From: Naumannella halotolerans
Lineage (GTDB): Bacteria > Actinomycetota > Actinomycetes > Propionibacteriales > Propionibacteriaceae
Assembly: GCF_004364645.1 (NCBI RefSeq)
Contig: NZ_SOAW01000004.1
Location: 43,063-107,062, forward strand
Direction: 5' to 3'
DNA length: 64,000 nt
Position numbers and translations under genes: made by a program. A model generated the notes under the pieces. It ran no database searches. It was not told where the DNA came from and worked only from the letters and a program-made list of their open reading frames with translations. Every line of letters starts with the position of its first letter. Positions within the stretch are counted from its first letter, which is position 1. Positions 42,878 through 52,478 of the stretch are shown here, in pieces.

Positions 42878-43733
42878 ACTGCAGACTCCAGAACCGGTGA
42901 CCATCGCCCCGCGTCGCCGACGGGCCCGTCGTCGCGGCCCGGTGACCTATCTGTTGCGGCTGGGCGTCATCGCCTACCTGGTGCTGCTGGTCGGGTGGCC
43001 GATGGTGCTGATCGTCACCACCACCTTCGCCGACGGCTTCTCGGTGCTGGAATCGGTGTTCAGCGATGCCGACCTGGTGCATGCGATCCGGCTCAGCATC
43101 GTGGCAGCGGTGGTCGCGACCGTGATCAACACCGTCTTCGGGGTGTCGATCTCGCTGCTGCTGGTCCGCCGCGAGTTCCCCGGCAAACGCCTCCTCAGCG
43201 CCCTGTTGGATCTTCCGTTGTCGGTCTCCCCGATCGTCATCGGGCTGGCGCTGGTGCTGGTCTACGGCGGACGCAACGGCTGGTTCGGCCCGACGCTGGA
43301 GAGCTGGGGGCTGCAGATCATCTTCGCCACCCCCGGAATCATCCTGGCCACCGCCTTCGTCTCCCTGCCGCTGGTGATCCGGGAGGTCGTCCCCGTGCTG
43401 CACGAGATCGGCACCGAGTCCGAGCAGGCCGCACACAGCTTGGGCGCGTCTGCCTGGCAGACGTTCTGGCGAGTGACCTTGCCGGCGATCAAGTGGGCCG
43501 TCGTCTACGGGGTCGTGCTCACCGCAGCCCGCTCCCTCGGTGAGTTCGGCGCGGTGAAGGTGGTCTCGGGCAATGTCTTGGGCCAGACCCGTACCGCCAC
43601 CTTGGCCGTGGAGGAGCTGTACCTGAACTTCGACCAGGAGGCGGCCTACGGCATCGCCTTCCTGCTGGCCAGCGTCTCGGTGATCGCCATCGTCATCGTC
43701 TCCCTGCTCCGTACCCGCTCCGACCGGGTCTGA
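42870..43733 (+). CDS. cysW: Sulfate/thiosulfate ABC transporter permease CysW
   Basis: The 287-residue permease pairs with Cys[23 protein letters not shown] and the EAA loop [36 protein letters not shown] are characteristic of CysW, as is [21 protein letters not shown]. About six membrane helices span the protein; an Arg-rich N-terminus is cytosolic. It overlaps cysT by 8 bp and precedes cysA by 25 bp. Confidence 0.93.
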   Translation: MTELQTPEPVTIAPRRRRARRRGPVTYLLRLGVIAYLVLLVGWPMVLIVTTTFADGFSVLESVFSDADLVHAIRLSIVAAVVATVINTVFGVSISLLLVRREFPGKRLLSALLDLPLSVSPIVIGLALVLVYGGRNGWFGPTLESWGLQIIFATPGIILATAFVSLPLVIREVVPVLHEIGTESEQAAHSLGASAWQTFWRVTLPAIKWAVVYGVVLTAARSLGEFGAVKVVSGNVLGQTRTATLAVEELYLNFDQEAAYGIAFLLASVSVIAIVIVSLLRTRSDRV

Positions 43734-43758
43734 CCCGTCGACGAAGAACGAGGAATCC

Positions 43759-44763
43759 ATGAGTATCGAACTGAGCAAGATCAGCAAGTCCTTCGGTGGC
43801 TTCCATGCCCTCTCCGAGGTCGATCTGTCGATCCCGACCGGGCGCCTGACCGCGCTGCTGGGACCCTCCGGCGGCGGCAAGACCACCTTGCTGCGGATCA
43901 TCGCCGGACTGGAGCAACCCGATTCCGGCACCGTCGAGATCGACGGCCGGGAAGCGACCGACCTGCCGGTGCAGAAGCGCAATGTGGGTTTCGTCTTCCA
44001 GCACTACGCCGCGTTCAAACACCTGTCGGTACGCCGCAACGTCGCCTTCGGATTGGAGATCCGTCGACGACCGAAGGCGGAGATCGACAAGCGGGTCGAC
44101 GAGTTGCTGGAACTGGTCCGCCTCGGCGAGTTCGGGCACCGCAAGCCGGCCCAGCTCTCCGGCGGTCAGCGCCAGCGGATGGCGCTGGCCCGGGCGCTGG
44201 CGATCGAGCCCGGTGTACTGCTGTTGGACGAACCCTTCGGTGCCTTGGACGCGAAGGTACGCAAGGAGCTGCGCGACTGGTTGCGGCGGCTGCACGACGA
44301 AGTCCCGGTGACCACGGTCTTCGTCACCCATGATCAGGAGGAGGCGTTGGAGGTCGCCGACACGATCGTGGTGATCAACAACGGCCGGATCGAGCAGATC
44401 GGCACCCCCGACGAGCTGTACGACTCCCCCGCCACCGAGTTCGTGCTGAACTTCCTCGGCCCGGTGACCAGCATCGCCGGCCGTTCGGTACGCCCGCACG
44501 ACATCGAGGTACTGACCGCCCCCGTACCGGGGGCCGTCGAGGGGACCCTGCGAAGGATCACCCGGGTGGGTTTCGAGGTCCGCTGGGAGGTCGATCTGAG
44601 CACCCAGGAGGCGCCGGTGCTGGTGACCCTGACCCGCCGGCAGGCCGCGGACTTCGAGGCCGAGGTCGGCTCCCGGGTGCTGCTGCTCCCGCCGCCTCCG
44701 CTCGACGGACCCGCCGGCGACCGGGCCGAGGCCCACGTACCAGCGACCGCCGGGGCGTCCTGA
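43759..44763 (+). CDS. cysA: Sulfate/thiosulfate ABC transporter ATPase CysA
   Basis: The 334-residue ATPase drives sulfate import. It shows Walker [10 protein letters not shown], the Q-loop [13 protein letters not shown], signature [15 protein letters not shown], Walker [12 protein letters not shown] and the H-loop [12 protein letters not shown]-terminal regulatory domain of about 90 residues (TOBE-like) contains [19 protein letters not shown] precedes the ATG. A hairpin after the stop (44804-44821) probably ends the operon. Confidence 0.95.
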   Translation: MSIELSKISKSFGGFHALSEVDLSIPTGRLTALLGPSGGGKTTLLRIIAGLEQPDSGTVEIDGREATDLPVQKRNVGFVFQHYAAFKHLSVRRNVAFGLEIRRRPKAEIDKRVDELLELVRLGEFGHRKPAQLSGGQRQRMALARALAIEPGVLLLDEPFGALDAKVRKELRDWLRRLHDEVPVTTVFVTHDQEEALEVADTIVVINNGRIEQIGTPDELYDSPATEFVLNFLGPVTSIAGRSVRPHDIEVLTAPVPGAVEGTLRRITRVGFEVRWEVDLSTQEAPVLVTLTRRQAADFEAEVGSRVLLLPPPPLDGPAGDRAEAHVPATAGAS

Positions 44764-44803
44764 CGCCGGCCCGCCCGCGTTCCCGGCTCGCCTGATTCCC
44801 CCA

Positions 44804-44821
44804 TTCGGGCACTGTCCCGAA
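44804..44821 (+). terminator. Hairpin after cysA
   Basis: TTCGGG (44804-44809) pairs with CCCGAA (44816-44821) around a 6-nt loop 40 bp after the cysA stop. Confidence 0.45.
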
Positions 44822-44852
44822 CGCCCACCGGGCCACCCCGCGACACCCCGAA

Positions 44853-44869
44853 TACGACACATTGTCGTA
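44853..44869. promoter_or_regulatory. Perfect 7-bp palindrome upstream of ppk2
   Basis: TACGACA-CAT-TGTCGTA is an exact inverted repeat with a 3-nt centre, located about 70 bp before the ppk2 start. It is AT-richer than its surroundings and has the size of a dimeric repressor site. No regulator gene is adjacent. Confidence 0.55.
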
Positions 44870-44936
44870 ATCGGCCCCCGCGGTGGCGCCGGTTTGCCAC
44901 ACTGGTGGTCTGCCGAGACGAAAGGGCGTGGTGGCG

Positions 44937-45794
44937 GTGGGCAAGAAGTCTCCTCCGACCGGGGCCGACGACTGGGTCGCCAAACCGGTCCGGGACCATC
45001 CGGAGCGCTACAACAAGCAGGGCAAGCTGAAGGGGTCGTTCTACGACGCCGAGATCGAGCGCTTGCAGGAACAACTGGTCCTGCTGCAGTACTGGATCCA
45101 GCAACAGGGACTGAAGGTGGTGGTGATCTTCGAGGGTCGCGGCACTGCCGGCAAGGGCGGAGTGATCAAACGGATCACCGAACGCACCAGCCCCCGGACG
45201 GTCCGGGTGGCCGCACTGCCGAAGCCCACCGAGCGCGAACAGACCCAGTGGTACTTCCAGCGCTATGTCGAGCACCTGCCGGCCGGTGGGGAGATGGTGC
45301 TGTTCGACCGCAGTTGGTACAACCGCTCGAATGTGGAATGGGTGATGGGCTTCTGCACCGCCGAGGAGCACGAGGAGTTCCTGCGTACCGCACCGGAGTT
45401 CGAGCGGATGTTGGTCAGGTCGGGTGTGATCGTGATCAAGTACTGGTTCTCGGTGTCCTACGAGGAGCAGCGCCGGCGCTTCCAGGCCCGCAATGCCGAA
45501 CCGATCAAGCGCTGGAAGCTCTCGGACATGGACCTGGCCGAGCACCGGTTGTACGTCAAGTACTCGATGGCCAAGGACACGACCTTCCAGTACACCGACA
45601 TCAAGCAGGCGCCGTGGTACGTCGTCCCCTCCGATGACAAGAAGGCCGCCCGGTTGAACTGCATCTCCCACCTGCTGAGCCAGTTCGACTACACCGATGT
45701 GGCACCTGAGCCGGTGGTCCTGCCGGAGATGGAACAGATGCCCTATGTGCGGCCACCGATCCAGGAACAGACCTTCGTCCCGCAGTTGTTCTGA
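44937..45794 (+). CDS. ppk2: Polyphosphate kinase 2 (PPK2)
   Basis: The 285-residue enzyme transfers phosphate between polyphosphate and nucleotides. Walker A is FEGRGTAGKGGVIKRITE near residue 66, Walker B is LFDRSWYNR near 123, and the lid module includes SYEEQRRRFQAR. Length is that of a one-domain class I PPK2, which mainly makes GTP or ATP from polyphosphate. Several GTG codons compete as the start; AAAGGG at 44921-44926 favours 44931 or 44937. A perfect palindrome at 44853-44869 suggests transcriptional control. Confidence 0.93.
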   Translation: MGKKSPPTGADDWVAKPVRDHPERYNKQGKLKGSFYDAEIERLQEQLVLLQYWIQQQGLKVVVIFEGRGTAGKGGVIKRITERTSPRTVRVAALPKPTEREQTQWYFQRYVEHLPAGGEMVLFDRSWYNRSNVEWVMGFCTAEEHEEFLRTAPEFERMLVRSGVIVIKYWFSVSYEEQRRRFQARNAEPIKRWKLSDMDLAEHRLYVKYSMAKDTTFQYTDIKQAPWYVVPSDDKKAARLNCISHLLSQFDYTDVAPEPVVLPEMEQMPYVRPPIQEQTFVPQLF

Positions 45795-45874
45795 GCCGGA
45801 TCGCCGATCATCGCCTCGGTCCTGAGCGACGATCGCCGACGACCGGTCCCGACACCCTTCCGAACGGAGCCAGC

Positions 45875-47482
45875 ATGGTTGACCTGATCGTTCACGGTGC
45901 GCAGCTGCGCACGATGACGCCGGAGTCGAACCCGGCGCAGACGGCGCTGGCCGTGCGGGGCGGGCGGATCGTCGGCATCGGCAGCGATGCCGAGGTGCTG
46001 GCAACCGCCGGTCCGCACACCCGGGTGATCGATGCCGCCGGGCGGACGGTGACGCCGGGGTTGATCGATGCCCACTGTCACCCGGTCTGGGGAGCCGAGC
46101 TGACCGTCGGGGTCGACCTCGGCGGTCTCGATCTCGCCGGGGTACGCCAGGCGCTGGCCGCTGCCGCAGCACAGCTCGGCCCCGAGGAGTGGGTACGCGG
46201 ATGGAATCTCGACTACAAGGTCTTCGACGGCCCGATCACCGGTGAGCTGTTCGACGAGGCTATCGGCTCCCGGCCGCTGGTGATGATCTTCTTCGATCTG
46301 CACACCGCGGTCGCCAACTCCCGGGCCCTGGCCCTGGCCGGAATGGACGGCCGGGAGGCCTTCGACGCCGCCAGCACCGTGGTGGTGGACGCTGACGGCC
46401 GACCGACCGGTGAGCTGCAGGAGATGCCTGCCTATCTGCGGCTGTTGGAGGCCGCACCGGTGCTGCCACGGTCGGAGGTGGCACGGCTCACCCGGTCGGA
46501 GCTGCAGAAGATGGCCGCCTCCGGGGTGACCACCACGACGATCATGGACGGCCGCGAGGACACCTTGGAGGTGCTCGCCGAGATCGAGGAAGCCGATCAG
46601 CTGCCGGTCCGCCTGGTGGTGGCGATGTGGCATGAACCGGGCGACGACGATGCACAACTCGCCCGACGCCAAGGACTGCTCGGCAGTGGCGGACGGCACT
46701 GGCAGGTGAGCATGATCAAGATCTTCCTGGACGGGGTGATCGACTCCGGTACGGCCTGGCTGCACGCCCCGGACACCGCCGGAGGTTCCCGGGTGCCGTT
46801 CTGGGACTCCCTCGACCGGTACGCCGAAGTGGTCGATGCCTATCACTCGGCCGGCTGGCAGATCGCCACCCACTCCTGTGGTGATGCCGGGGTGGCCGAG
46901 GCAGCCAAGGTGTACTCCCGGCTGGGAGCGCCGAAGGGTGGCGGTGCGCACCGGGTGGAGCATCTGGAGACGCTCACCGATGATGATCTTGCCGCGGTCG
47001 CCGAGTCAGGCCTGATCGCCTCCATGCAACCGCTGCACATGCAGTGGCGGGAGGCCGACCATGCCGACTCCTGGGCCACCCGCCTGGGGCCGGAGCGCGC
47101 CGCCCACGGCTTCCGGGTGCAGGATCTGCTGCGCGCCGGTGCCCGGGTCGCGCTCGGATCGGACTGGCCGGTGGCCCAGAACGATGCCCGGTTGGGAATG
47201 GCCTGGGCCCGGTTGCGGCGGCTTCCCGGTTCACCGGAGGCACCGGTCTTCGAGGCCGACCAGTGTCTGAGTGGCGAACAGGCGCTGTTGGGCTACACCC
47301 GGTGGGCAGCACCGGCCGTCGGCCGCGACGACCTGGGGACGATCGCGGTCGGCGCGACGGCCGACCTGGTGCTGTGGGCCGACGATCCGGTGACGACCGA
47401 TCCCGATCGGTTGCCCGAGCTCGACGTGGCGATGACGATCATGGAAGGTCGAATCGTGCATCTCTCACCGCAATTCGACTGA
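45875..47482 (+). CDS. Amidohydrolase family protein (YtcJ-like, amidohydrolase 3)
   Basis: The 535-residue protein begins VDLIVHGAQLRTMTP and has the metal-binding motif GLIDAHCHPVWG near residue 63. ATHSCGDAGVAEA and HRVEHLETLTDDDL supply further metal ligands and ALGSDWPVA near residue 428 the catalytic aspartate. This is the amidohydrolase-3 layout shared by YtcJ-like enzymes and N-substituted formamide deformylases. The natural substrate is unknown. No signal peptide is present. It is flanked by ppk2 upstream and converges with oleD. Confidence 0.85.
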   Translation: MVDLIVHGAQLRTMTPESNPAQTALAVRGGRIVGIGSDAEVLATAGPHTRVIDAAGRTVTPGLIDAHCHPVWGAELTVGVDLGGLDLAGVRQALAAAAAQLGPEEWVRGWNLDYKVFDGPITGELFDEAIGSRPLVMIFFDLHTAVANSRALALAGMDGREAFDAASTVVVDADGRPTGELQEMPAYLRLLEAAPVLPRSEVARLTRSELQKMAASGVTTTTIMDGREDTLEVLAEIEEADQLPVRLVVAMWHEPGDDDAQLARRQGLLGSGGRHWQVSMIKIFLDGVIDSGTAWLHAPDTAGGSRVPFWDSLDRYAEVVDAYHSAGWQIATHSCGDAGVAEAAKVYSRLGAPKGGGAHRVEHLETLTDDDLAAVAESGLIASMQPLHMQWREADHADSWATRLGPERAAHGFRVQDLLRAGARVALGSDWPVAQNDARLGMAWARLRRLPGSPEAPVFEADQCLSGEQALLGYTRWAAPAVGRDDLGTIAVGATADLVLWADDPVTTDPDRLPELDVAMTIMEGRIVHLSPQFD

Positions 47483-47486
47483 CGGC

Positions 47487-47542
47487 CGGACCGACAGCGA
47501 CGGCGGGGATGGGCGAGACGTCGCGATGACTTTGTCGGTCCG
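47487..47542. repeat. Long-loop inverted repeat at the amidohydrolase / oleD convergent junction
   Basis: CGGACCGACA (47487-47496) and its complement (47533-47542) flank a 36-nt loop in the 78-bp gap. It has the same geometry as the inverted repeats at 7678-7736 and 39626-39686, but different arm sequences. Confidence 0.6.
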
Positions 47543-47560
47543 CCCGGAGTTCTCCCGGCC

Positions 47561-48544
47561 TCAGGAAGCGGCAGCCGCCAGTCTCTCGAACCCCTCGGCC
47601 AGGCTCACCCGCGGACGCCAGTCCAGCACCTGCCGGGTCTCCCGCTGGTCGAACCAGTGCGCGGTCGACAACTGTTCGGCCAGGAACCGGGTCAACGGCG
47701 GCTCGGTGATCTCCGGCACCCCGGGCAGTCGCGCTGCCGCCCACATCGCCCCCTCCACCGCGGCACCGGCCGTCCACGCGAGCGACGGCGGGATCCGCAG
47801 GGTCGGGACCGGTACGCCCCCGGCGGTGCAGATGTCGGCCATCAGTTCCCCGATCGGCCGCGGTTCACCGTTGGTGACCACGAGGGCCCGACCCTGGGCG
47901 GTCTCGATCCGGTCCAACGCGGCGACGATCGCATCCACGGCATTCGTGACATAGGTGGTGTCCATCAATGCCGTCGCCGGGCCCAGCAGCGGCAACCGGC
48001 CCGAGCGGGCACGGTCCTGGATCCGGCCGATCAACTGGGTGTCGCCGGGCCCCCAGACAAGATGCGGACGGATTGCGGTGACCGCGAATCCGGGCCGGTC
48101 GGCGGCCAGGGCGAGCAGTTCGGCGGCGGCCTTGCTGCGGGCGTAGTTACCCCGGGCGTGGCGCGGATCTGCAGGCCCGGCGCCGACTCCGACCAGTGAG
48201 CGTCCGGCGTGGGCGACCGAGGGCGAGGAGATCTGCACGAACGCACCCACGCCTGCCTCCTGGGCTGCCTGCAGCAGGTTCTGCGTACCGTCGATGTTGG
48301 TCCGGACATAGTCGGCCCAGGCGCCGACCACATTCACCTTCGCCGCCAGGTGGATCACCGCGTCCTGGCCGGCGGTGGCCCGGCCGACCACGTCGGGATC
48401 GCCGAGATCCCCGCGTACCTCACGAAACGGGCCACCGGGCAGCGACCGGCGTTGCAGCACGGTGACGGTCTCGCCACGACGGTCCAGGGCATCGGCCACT
48501 CCGCGGCCGAGCATTCCCGACGCGCCGGTCACCAGCACCCGCAT
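47561..48544 (-). CDS. oleD: OleD, 2-alkyl-3-oxoalkanoate reductase of olefin synthesis
   Basis: The 327-residue SDR enzyme starts with the NADP-binding VTGASGMLGRGVADAL and has the active-site YARSKAAAE with the Tyr-x3-Lys pair. HLAAKVNVVGAWADYVRTNIDGTQNLL is typical of the 3-beta-HSD/OleD branch. OleD reduces the beta-keto acid made by OleA to a beta-hydroxy acid. The ATG overlaps the oleBC stop (TGATG), so it is the last gene of the oleA-oleBC-oleD operon. Function rests on this context; alone it would be called an NAD-dependent epimerase. Confidence 0.88.
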   Translation of the reverse strand: MRVLVTGASGMLGRGVADALDRRGETVTVLQRRSLPGGPFREVRGDLGDPDVVGRATAGQDAVIHLAAKVNVVGAWADYVRTNIDGTQNLLQAAQEAGVGAFVQISSPSVAHAGRSLVGVGAGPADPRHARGNYARSKAAAELLALAADRPGFAVTAIRPHLVWGPGDTQLIGRIQDRARSGRLPLLGPATALMDTTYVTNAVDAIVAALDRIETAQGRALVVTNGEPRPIGELMADICTAGGVPVPTLRIPPSLAWTAGAAVEGAMWAAARLPGVPEITEPPLTRFLAEQLSTAHWFDQRETRQVLDWRPRVSLAEGFERLAAAAS

Positions 48545-51276
48545 CAGCGGCTCCTGGTCACCGGGGCCGAGCCGGTACGCGGTTTCAGCGCCCGGGCTGC
48601 GTCCTTGCCGTGCAGCCAGCGGGTGGCCCAGCGCGCCAGCGCGGACCGGTCCACCTTCGAGGCATGGCGGATGTCGACCGGCAGCCAGTCGGCCTCCAGT
48701 ACGGCGGCGAAGTCCACGCCGGCGGCTTCGCGTACCGTCTGCGCCACCCGTGCCGGTACGAGCGGTGAGCGCCGCGGCACCCGACCGTTCGGCACGATCA
48801 CCGCCACCGGTTGCTGGGTGCCGACCGGCCCGACGCCGACCACTGCGGCGGCGCTGACACCGGGCAGTTGCTCGATCAGTTCCTCCGGGCCGTAGGGGGT
48901 CAGCGGCCCGTCGGCGGTCCACAGCACATGGGCCACCCGCCCCTGCACCCAGAGCCGGCCATCGGCGTCGTAGCAGCCCACGTCACCGCTGCGGTGCCAG
49001 CCGGGTGGGCACTCGCTGGCGACCTGAGTGCCCCAGAGCCGGTCGTAACGAGTCTTGGTGTGCGGGCCGAAGATCACGATCTCGCCGACCACCCCGGGAT
49101 CGGTGGTCAGATCCTCCGGTGCCGCACCCAGCGGATTGAGTGCCACGGTGACCGCCGGCAGCGGCGTACCGACGCAGACCCCGGACGGTGAACCGGGCAC
49201 CGGTTCGAGTGTGGTCGGGTCGATCGTTGCCACCGGCAGCGCTTCGGTCATCCCGTACGGCGTGTGGGTCGCCGCCTGCGGCAGCAACTGCTTCACCTGC
49301 CGCAACAGCGCCGGGGGTACGGGGGCGCCGGCGGACAGCACCAGCTCCGGGCGTTGCAGGGCCGTGCGTTGCTTCGGGCTCAGGGCTGCCGCGGTCGCCA
49401 CCACATTGCGCAGCGCGGCCGGGGAGACGAAGACGATCGTGGCGTCGGCCCGTTCGACCGCCTCGGCCAGGGCCGCAGCGGTCAACGTGTGCGGCGCGGT
49501 GACGTCCATGTCCGGCACCGCCGAGGCCATTCCCAGGGCCGGTCCGTAGAGCGCGAAGGGGGCGAAGGCGGCGACGAAGCTGTCGTCGTGGCCGAAGCCG
49601 AAACCGTCGCGCAACAAGGCGATCTGCGCGCTCAACCGGGTACGGCTGTAGACCACACCCTTCGGCGGCCCGGTGGCTCCGGAGGTGAACAGGATCGCCC
49701 CATCGGCATCGGGTGCAGGTTCGGAGTCGGGCAGTTCGACACCGGTACCGTCCTCGATCAGTTCGGCGATCCGCCGACCCTCGAACCGGATCCGGCTGCC
49801 GGGCACCCCGGTCAGGCCGGTCAGGACCAGCGCCTTGCCGATCCCGACCACATGATCGACACCGGCACCGCGCAGGGCGCCGGCCATCCTTCGCAGACCC
49901 AGTCCGGCATCGGCGATCACGATCACCGCACCGAGCCGCCAGAGGGCGTAGACCACCGTGGTCAGATCGATTCCCGGCGGCACCAGCACCGCCACCCGAT
50001 CTCCGGGTTCGACTCCCCGGGCCGTCAGGCCACGTGCCACCGCGCTCACCCGTTCGGCCAGATCCCCGAAGGTGATCGACGTCGGCCGATCACCGAGTTC
50101 GACGATCGCGGTACCCCCGGGATCGGTGACGTCGACGACGATCGGCACACCACCCACCTGCGCCGCTGCCGCGCGCGCATGATCATCGACGTGGTCATCG
50201 CCAGGGGATCGGTCGTGATCGGGTCGATCATCGGCCGCCTCTCCGTTGTCATGATCGACAACCCGATGATCACCAGCTGTCCGCTCGGCGGGTTCATGAT
50301 CATCGCGTACCCGATCATCGGCGAGGTGGGTGGTGATCCACTGCCAGATGAAGCCGATCCCTTCGGGCCGGTCCTCCAGGACCAGATGGGACGCGCCGGC
50401 GAAACGGTGCACATCGGCCTGCGGCAGCCGTTGCATCAGGTCGTCGAGGTAGAGCTGGGAGAACACCGGATCCGATGGTCCCCAGACCAGCAGTGCGGGG
50501 AGGTCGGCGACCTTGTCCAGCCCGTTCCCGATGGCCTGCAGAGCCGCCATCGAGCGGTGTTCGTCGGCCAGGGGGATGTCGGCGACGAAGTCGGCCACGG
50601 CCCGGCGCCGGGAGGCGCTGTCGTAGGGGGCAGCGAACGCATCGCGCAGTTCCCGTCGCAGCGGTGGTCGGGAGATCGCGGTGGTCGCCCGGACGAAGGC
50701 GGGGGTACGCCGGCAGACCAGGTCCAACAGCAGCGGGGATCGGGCGATCCGGATCGCCGTCGGAGCGGGTGAGGAGGCCGGCTGGTGCACCGCGGTGTTG
50801 GTGAGCACGATGCCGGCCAGCAGATCGGTGTGGGCCAGGGCCCAGCCGAGTCCGATCGGCCCGCCCCAGTCATGGGCGAGCAGGACGACCGGGCCGGCCA
50901 GGCCGAGCGCGTCGCTCAGGTCACCCAGGTCGTCGACCCGCTCAGCCAAGGTGCGGGGCCGATCGGTCCGGTCGGAGAACCCCATCCCGAGCTGGTCGAG
51001 TGCGATCACCCGCCAGCCGGCCGGTGCCTGGTCGATCACATTGCGCCACAGATAGGACCAGGTCGGGTTGCCGTGGACGCAGAGCACGGTGCCGATGATC
51101 TCGGTTCCGGCTGCCTGCAGTTGCGGGCCGTTGTCCAGCAGATGCCAGGTGTGGTGGTCGCCGCGACGATCGGTGGTCCGGATCCAGCGCGACAGCGCCG
51201 GGTCCAGTTCGGGCAGCCGGGGCAGGACCTCCGGGGCGAGTGCGGTCGGATCGATTCCGGCGCTCGCGGCTGTCAC
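48544..51276 (-). CDS. oleBC: OleBC fusion: beta-lactone decarboxylase plus beta-lactone synthetase
   Basis: The 910-residue protein joins two olefin enzymes. The N-terminal half (about residues 1-315) is an alpha/beta hydrolase of the haloalkane-dehalogenase type: VHGNPTWSYLWRNV, nucleophile LLAHDWGGPIGLG and the late FAGASHLVLED histidine. OleB decarboxylates the beta-lactone to the olefin. The C-terminal half (about 375-910) is an AMP-ligase fold: ILFTSGATGPPKGVVYSR, TPYGMTEALPVA and WHRSGDVGCYDADGRLW. OleC forms the beta-lactone from the beta-hydroxy acid. A linker of about 55 residues is extremely Asp/His/Arg rich. GTG start overlaps the oleA stop. Fused OleBC is known in actinobacteria such as Micrococcus. 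Confidence 0.9.
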   Translation of the reverse strand: MTAASAGIDPTALAPEVLPRLPELDPALSRWIRTTDRRGDHHTWHLLDNGPQLQAAGTEIIGTVLCVHGNPTWSYLWRNVIDQAPAGWRVIALDQLGMGFSDRTDRPRTLAERVDDLGDLSDALGLAGPVVLLAHDWGGPIGLGWALAHTDLLAGIVLTNTAVHQPASSPAPTAIRIARSPLLLDLVCRRTPAFVRATTAISRPPLRRELRDAFAAPYDSASRRRAVADFVADIPLADEHRSMAALQAIGNGLDKVADLPALLVWGPSDPVFSQLYLDDLMQRLPQADVHRFAGASHLVLEDRPEGIGFIWQWITTHLADDRVRDDHEPAERTAGDHRVVDHDNGEAADDRPDHDRSPGDDHVDDHARAAAAQVGGVPIVVDVTDPGGTAIVELGDRPTSITFGDLAERVSAVARGLTARGVEPGDRVAVLVPPGIDLTTVVYALWRLGAVIVIADAGLGLRRMAGALRGAGVDHVVGIGKALVLTGLTGVPGSRIRFEGRRIAELIEDGTGVELPDSEPAPDADGAILFTSGATGPPKGVVYSRTRLSAQIALLRDGFGFGHDDSFVAAFAPFALYGPALGMASAVPDMDVTAPHTLTAAALAEAVERADATIVFVSPAALRNVVATAAALSPKQRTALQRPELVLSAGAPVPPALLRQVKQLLPQAATHTPYGMTEALPVATIDPTTLEPVPGSPSGVCVGTPLPAVTVALNPLGAAPEDLTTDPGVVGEIVIFGPHTKTRYDRLWGTQVASECPPGWHRSGDVGCYDADGRLWVQGRVAHVLWTADGPLTPYGPEELIEQLPGVSAAAVVGVGPVGTQQPVAVIVPNGRVPRRSPLVPARVAQTVREAAGVDFAAVLEADWLPVDIRHASKVDRSALARWATRWLHGKDAARALKPRTGSAPVTRSR

Positions 51277-52295
51277 CAGCGCAGTTCCATGCAGGTCATG
51301 TTCAACCCCGAACCGATGCCCATCATCAGCACCCGGTCACCGCTGGCGAGGTTGTCCTGTTCCTTGGCCAGGGTGATCGCCACCGCAGCCGGTCCGACAT
51401 TGCCCAAGGTGGGGAAGGTCAGCGGGATCCGGTCCACCGGCAGGCCGAGCGCCTCGGCGGTCTTGGTCGTGTGCGGCTGGCTGACCTGGTGGACGAAGTA
51501 GCGGTCCATGTCGACCCAGTCGAACTCGGAGGCTGCGTCCTTCCACAGGTCGGTGGCCAGTTCCATGCCGGCGACCATCAGGCCCTGGGCGTCGGTCCGC
51601 ATCTGCTCGAAGTCGCCGACGCAGAGCTCATTGTGCTGGGTCGCCGCGCGCGAGGCTCCACCGATCACCGGGTGCCCTTCGGGGTGCTCACTGGAGCGGC
51701 CCAGCACCATCGCCGCGGCCCCGGATCCCAGGGTCAGGGTGGCGAACTCGGCGAAGAGGTCCTTGGCCGTCGAGTCCGGTCCGCCGAGGCGCGCCAGGGT
51801 ACGTTCCTGCGGTACCCGCGATCCCTCGCCGTCGACGATCAGTGCGTAGTCGATCTGTCCGGCGTCGATCATGGTCGCCGCCAGCTGCATCCCGTTGACG
51901 AAGCCGAGGCAGGCATTGGTCAGGTCGAAGTTCAGACAGCTGGTCGGCAGCCCGAGCTCGTGATGCACCCGTACCGCCACCGAGGGCTCCAGGTTCTCCC
52001 GGCACACCGAGGTGTTGATCATCAGGCCGATCTGGTCAGCCTCGACCCCGGCGGCCTGCATCGCCTGCCGACCGGCCTCGATCGCACCGTCGACGAAGCT
52101 CACACCCTCGGGCCACCAGCGGCGTTCCTTGATCCCGGCGAGCTTGGTCAGCATCCCCGGACGCATGCCGTTGCGCCCGTAGGAGTCCCCTATTCGCTCG
52201 TCGAACTCCTCCGAGGTCTTCACCTCCGGTGCATCCACTGCAGTGACCGACAACACCGCAGTGTCGTTGTGCCGGAAGGTGATGTTGCCGCTCAT
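51273..52295 (-). CDS. oleA: OleA, acyl-CoA head-to-head condensing thiolase
   Basis: The 340-residue KAS III-like enzyme condenses two long acyl-CoAs without reduction to a beta-keto acid, committing them to olefin synthesis. The nucleophilic cysteine is in NFDLTNACLGFVNGMQ near residue 136. The OleA-specific glutamate lies in NTSVCRENLEPSVA, and YFVHQVSQPHT and TLGNVGPAA give the His and Asn of the triad. ATG 52295 has a GAGG site upstream; the frame extends further but runs into tRNA-Leu. It is first in the ole operon. Confidence 0.92.
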   Translation of the reverse strand: MSGNITFRHNDTAVLSVTAVDAPEVKTSEEFDERIGDSYGRNGMRPGMLTKLAGIKERRWWPEGVSFVDGAIEAGRQAMQAAGVEADQIGLMINTSVCRENLEPSVAVRVHHELGLPTSCLNFDLTNACLGFVNGMQLAATMIDAGQIDYALIVDGEGSRVPQERTLARLGGPDSTAKDLFAEFATLTLGSGAAAMVLGRSSEHPEGHPVIGGASRAATQHNELCVGDFEQMRTDAQGLMVAGMELATDLWKDAASEFDWVDMDRYFVHQVSQPHTTKTAEALGLPVDRIPLTFPTLGNVGPAAVAITLAKEQDNLASGDRVLMMGIGSGLNMTCMELRW

Positions 52296-52478
52296 GAAAC
52301 CTCGGGTCCGTCGTTGATAGCTGACCACGTAATCACACCACATGAATCCAAGTCGTGTGCCCGGGGCCGCTCCGGGCGGCAGTACGGCCTCGCGCGCGAC
52401 GGGCCGAAACCACCGGGAAAACCGAAACGGTGGTGATGCGGATCGTCGCGATCCCCATTCACCACCGTCTCCTGTGGG

